10,551 nt of DNA. It comes from Phellopilus nigrolimitatus. Taxonomy: Eukaryota > Basidiomycota > Agaricomycetes > Hymenochaetales > Hymenochaetaceae. The translations under genes and the position numbers were made by a program. Positions 8,429 through 10,551 of the stretch are shown here, one piece after another. Positions within the stretch are counted from its first letter, which is position 1; each line of letters starts with the position of its first letter. The stretch is from the NCBI GenBank assembly GCA_021029095.1, contig JAJOHG010000629.1, positions 1 to 10,551 of the forward strand. Direction: 5' to 3'. The notes below the pieces were generated by a model. It did not search any database. It was not told where the DNA came from and was given only the letters and a program-made list of their open reading frames with translations.

Positions 8429-8788
8429 TGAAACACTCCACAAACGGGTTCGACATGTTCCGACTATCCTGTATCATGTTCTCACCAACTTTCAATTCCA
8501 ATTTTAACTTTGTATGTCTGTTTGTCTCTGACATCGCACGTCTATGTTTCTGACTCGGGATTCACTCACCACCGGCTTTCGCCACTCCAGTCCGGATATC
8601 GGGGGAACAAAACTGGATTCGTTTCTTTTGGGGGAGTTGGTTCTGGTTCGATATTCTCAGCTGAATCTGAATCTGAAAACGGCATGTTTATAACTGCGTT
8701 TTTTGGGAATGTGATCTTGCATTCCTCATTTCGTACTCCGTCTGCACTCGTAAACCGTGCTTCGTCAATTTCACTTTGCGGGAGTTTC
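8429..8788 (+). repeat. Monomer 25, B/C recombinant, 360 bp
   Basis: Type B head (TTCCGACTATCCT), CTGACTCGGGA, GGCTTTCG, CTGGATTCG, then type C end (TTCGATATTC, 13-nt insert). Confidence 0.95.
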
Positions 8789-9148
8789 TGAAACACTCCA
8801 CAAACGGGTTCGACATGTTCCAACTATCATGTATCATGTTCTCACCAACTTTCAATTCCAATTTGAACTTTGTATGTCTGTTTGTCTCTGACATCGCACG
8901 TCTATGTTTCCGACTCGGGATTCACTCAACACCGGCTTTCGCCACTCCAGTCCGGATATCGGGGGAACAAAACTGGACTCGTTTCTTTTGGGGGAGTTGG
9001 TTTTGGTTCGATATTCTCAGCTGAATCTGAATCTGAAAACGGCATGTTTATAACTGCGTTTTTCGGGAATGTGATCTTGCATTCCTCATTTCGTACTCCG
9101 TCTGCACTCGTAAACCGTGCTTCGTCAATTTCACTTTGCGGGAGTTTC
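8789..9148 (+). repeat. Monomer 26, derived type C, 360 bp
   Basis: TTCCAACTATCAT, AATTTGAAC (instead of AATTTTAAC), CCGACTCGGGA, CTCAACACC (instead of CTCACCACC), GGCTTTCG, CTGGACTCG, GGTTTTGG, TTCGATATTC, TTTTTCGGG, 13-nt insert. Confidence 0.96.
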
Positions 9149-9508
9149 TGAAACACTCCACAAACGGGTTCGACATGTTCCAACTATCATGTATCATGTT
9201 CTCACCAACTTTCAATTCCAATTTGAACTTTGTATGTCTGTTTGTCTCTGACATCGCACGTCTATGTTTCCGACTCGGGATTCACTCAACACCGGCTGTC
9301 GCCACTCCAGTCCGGATATCGGGGGAACAAAACTGGACTCGTTTCTTTTGGGGGAGTTGGTTTTGGTTCGATATTCTCAGCTGAATCTGAATCTGAAAAC
9401 GGCATGTTTATAACTGCGTTTTTCGGGAATGTGATCTTGCATTCCTCATTTCGTACTCCGTCTGCACTCGTAAACCGTGCTTCGTCAATTTCACTTTGCG
9501 GGAGTTTC
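9149..9508 (+). repeat. Monomer 27, derived type C, near-duplicate of monomer 26, 360 bp
   Basis: Line-by-line comparison with monomer 26 shows a single difference in 360 bp: GGCTGTCG here against GGCTTTCG there. This is the closest adjacent pair in the window and marks the most recent tandem duplication or conversion. Confidence 0.96.
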
Positions 9509-9862
9509 TGAAACACTCCACAAACGGGTTCGACATGTTCCAACTATCATGTATCATGTTCTCACCAACTTTCAATTCCAATTTGAACTTTGTATGTCTG
9601 TTTGTCTCTGACATCGCACGTCTATGTTTCCGACTCGGGATTCACTCAACACCGGCTTTCGCCACTCCAGTCCGGATATCGGGGGAACAAAACTGGATTC
9701 GTTTCTTTTGGGGGAGTCGGTTCTGGTTCGAAATTCTCAGCTGAATCTGAATCTGAAAACGGCATGTTTATAACTGCGTTTTTGGGAATGTGATCTTGCA
9801 TTCCTCATTTCGTACTCCGTCTGCACTCGTAAACCGTGCTTCGTCAATTTCACTTGGAGTTC
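9509..9862 (+). repeat. Monomer 28, C/B recombinant, 354 bp
   Basis: Type C 5' half (TTCCAACTATCAT, AATTTGAAC, CCGACTCGGGA, CTCAACACC, GGCTTTCG). Then CTGGATTCG, GAGTCGG, TTCGAAATTC and GCGTTTTTGGG with one T fewer than usual. Junction insert TGGAGTTC. It is the right boundary of the C block. Confidence 0.95.
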
Positions 9863-10210
9863 TGAAACACTCCGCAAACGGGTTCGACATGTTCCGACTA
9901 TCCTGTATCATGTTCTCACCAACTTTCAATTCCAATTTTAACTTTGTATGTCTGTTTGTCTCTGACATCGCACGTCTATGTTTCTGACTCGGGATTCACT
10001 CACCACCGGCTGTCGCCACTCCAGTCCGGATATCGGGGGAACAAAACTGGATTCGTTTCTTTTGGGGGAGTCGGTTCTGGTTCGAAATTCTCAGCTGAAT
10101 CTGAATCTGAAAACGGCATGTTTATAACTGCGTTATTTGGGAATGTGATCTTGCATTCCTCATTTCGTACTCCGTCTGCACTCGTAAACCGTGCTTCGTC
10201 AATTTCACTC
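9863..10210 (+). repeat. Monomer 29, B/A recombinant, 348 bp
   Basis: Head CGCAAACGGGTTCGACATG, CTGACTCGGGA, CCAGTCC (B states), then GAGTCGG, TTCGAAATTC, GTTATTT and junction insert C (A states). Confidence 0.95.
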
Positions 10211-10551
10211 TGAAACACTCCACAAACGGGTTGGACATCTTCCGACTATCCTGTATCATGTTCTCACCAACTTTCAATTCCAATTTTAACTTTGTATGTC
10301 TGTTTGTCTCTGACATCGCACGTCTATGTTTCTGACTCGTGATTCACTCACCACCGGCTGTCGCCACTCCACTCCGGATATCGGGGGAAAAAACTGGATT
10401 CGTTTCTTTTGGGGGAGTCGGTTCTGGTTCGAAATCTCAGCTGAATCTGAATCTGAAAACGGCATGTTTATAACTGCGTTATTTGGGAATGTGATCTTGA
10501 ATTCCTCACTTCGTACTCCGTCCTGCACTGTAAACCGTAGATTCGTCAATA
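10211..10551 (+). repeat. Monomer 30, type A, degenerate and truncated at right edge
   Basis: The 5' half is ordinary type A (TTGGACATC, CTGACTCGTGA, CCACTCC). Private changes then accumulate: GGGGGAAAAAACTGG lacks a C near 10390, TTCGAAATCTCAG lacks a T near 10435, CTTGAATTCC at 10500, CTCACTTCG at 10509, CGTCCTGCACTGTAAACC with one inserted and one lost C, and CCGTAGATTCGTCAATA at the end. The junction is not reached. Confidence 0.93.

Larger units (their letters stand above)
7353..9508 (+). repeat. Type C block: 360-bp subfamily, six monomers
   Basis: Monomers 22-27 have lengths 360, 360, 356, 360, 360 and 360. Five of the six carry TTCGATATTC and the 13-nt junction insert TTGCGGGAGTTTC, combinations absent elsewhere. 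TTCCAACTATC replaces TTCCGACTATC in heads 23, 24, 26, 27 and 28. Within the block there are derived states: CTCAACACC, AATTTGAAC and TTTTTCGGG in the right-hand copies. The block looks like a local, recent amplification within the older A/B array. Confidence 0.9.
1..10551 (+). repeat. Satellite DNA array, about 350-bp monomer, 30 head-to-tail copies
   Basis: The invariant marker ATGTTTATAACTGCG recurs 30 times in one orientation, first at 231 and last at 10464, with spacings of 346-360 bp. Between markers the sequence is nearly identical. Differences are confined to a few fixed sites: the junction insert, RCAAAC or AGCAAAC, TT(G/C/T)GACAT(C/G/T), C(T/C)GACTCG(T/G)GA, GGCT(G/T)TCG, CCA(C/G)TCC, GAGT(T/C)GG, TTCGA(A/G/T)ATTC and GCGTT(A/T)TTT. 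No unrelated sequence interrupts the array and no unique flank is reached. Eukaryotic satellite status follows from length, copy number and homogeneity. Chromosomal location, species and function cannot be read from the window. Strand '+' is only the orientation used here. Confidence 0.98.

Noticed and set aside
1..10551. CRISPR array or bacterial repeat region
   Set aside because: The repeated unit is about 350 bp with no unique spacers, and there are no cas genes or prokaryotic gene signals.
1..10551. Assembly collapse or artificial concatenation of one read unit
   Set aside because: Monomers differ by linked, internally consistent haplotypes and recombinants, which simple duplication of one unit would not produce. 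Local copy-number error still cannot be excluded.

Overview
The whole window (1-10551) is one uninterrupted head-to-tail satellite DNA array. I see no protein-coding gene, RNA gene, transposase, CRISPR array or non-repeat flank. The invariant marker ATGTTTATAACTGCG occurs 30 times, all on the plus strand, spaced 346-360 bp apart. That gives 28 complete monomers, one 5'-truncated monomer (first about 25 bp missing) and one 3'-truncated, degenerate monomer. G+C is about 46% (156 of 340 bases counted by hand at 3061-3400). A long, homogeneous satellite of about 350 bp (roughly two nucleosome lengths) points to a eukaryotic nuclear genome, for example centromeric, pericentromeric, subtelomeric or other heterochromatin. 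I do not recognise the family and cannot name a species or lineage.

Layout. I placed monomer boundaries just before TGAAACACTCC, because nearly all length variation sits immediately upstream of it, between an invariant TTTCACT and that TGAAAC. Positions 1-7352 hold a mixture of 347-357 bp monomers built from two main haplotypes. Type A has TTGGACATC, CTGACTCGTGA, CCACTCCACTCC, GCGTTATTT and a junction insert of 1-2 nt. Type B has TTCGACATG, CCGACTCGGGA, CCACTCCAGTCC, GCGTTTTTTGGG and a junction insert of up to 10 nt. Many monomers are recombinants of the two. Positions 7353-9508 hold a younger, mostly 360-bp subfamily (type C: TTCGATATTC, a 13-nt junction insert, usually TTCCAACTATCAT). It contains one B/C recombinant (8073-8428). 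Two adjacent copies in this block differ at one base in 360. Positions 9509-10210 return to A/B types. The last monomer (10211-10551) accumulates private substitutions and indels toward the window end, which looks like an array edge or an error-prone contig end.

The most notable feature is the junction. In 29 junctions the segment between CACT and TGAAAC has 14 different forms, with lengths of 1-10 and 13 nt. They read as a graded series of partial losses from TTGCGGGAGTTTC, and no change ever crosses into the flanking inverted pair TTTCA / TGAAA. Homopolymers elsewhere in the monomer are almost invariant. This looks like repeated, position-specific break-and-rejoin or palindrome-associated deletion inside a satellite unit. 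The mechanism is inference.

Open reading frames exist on both strands (up to 207 codons on plus, about 105 on minus), but they are by-products of the repeat. They overlap each other antisense, shift frame with each junction variant, and vary at amino-acid-changing positions. I annotate none as a gene.
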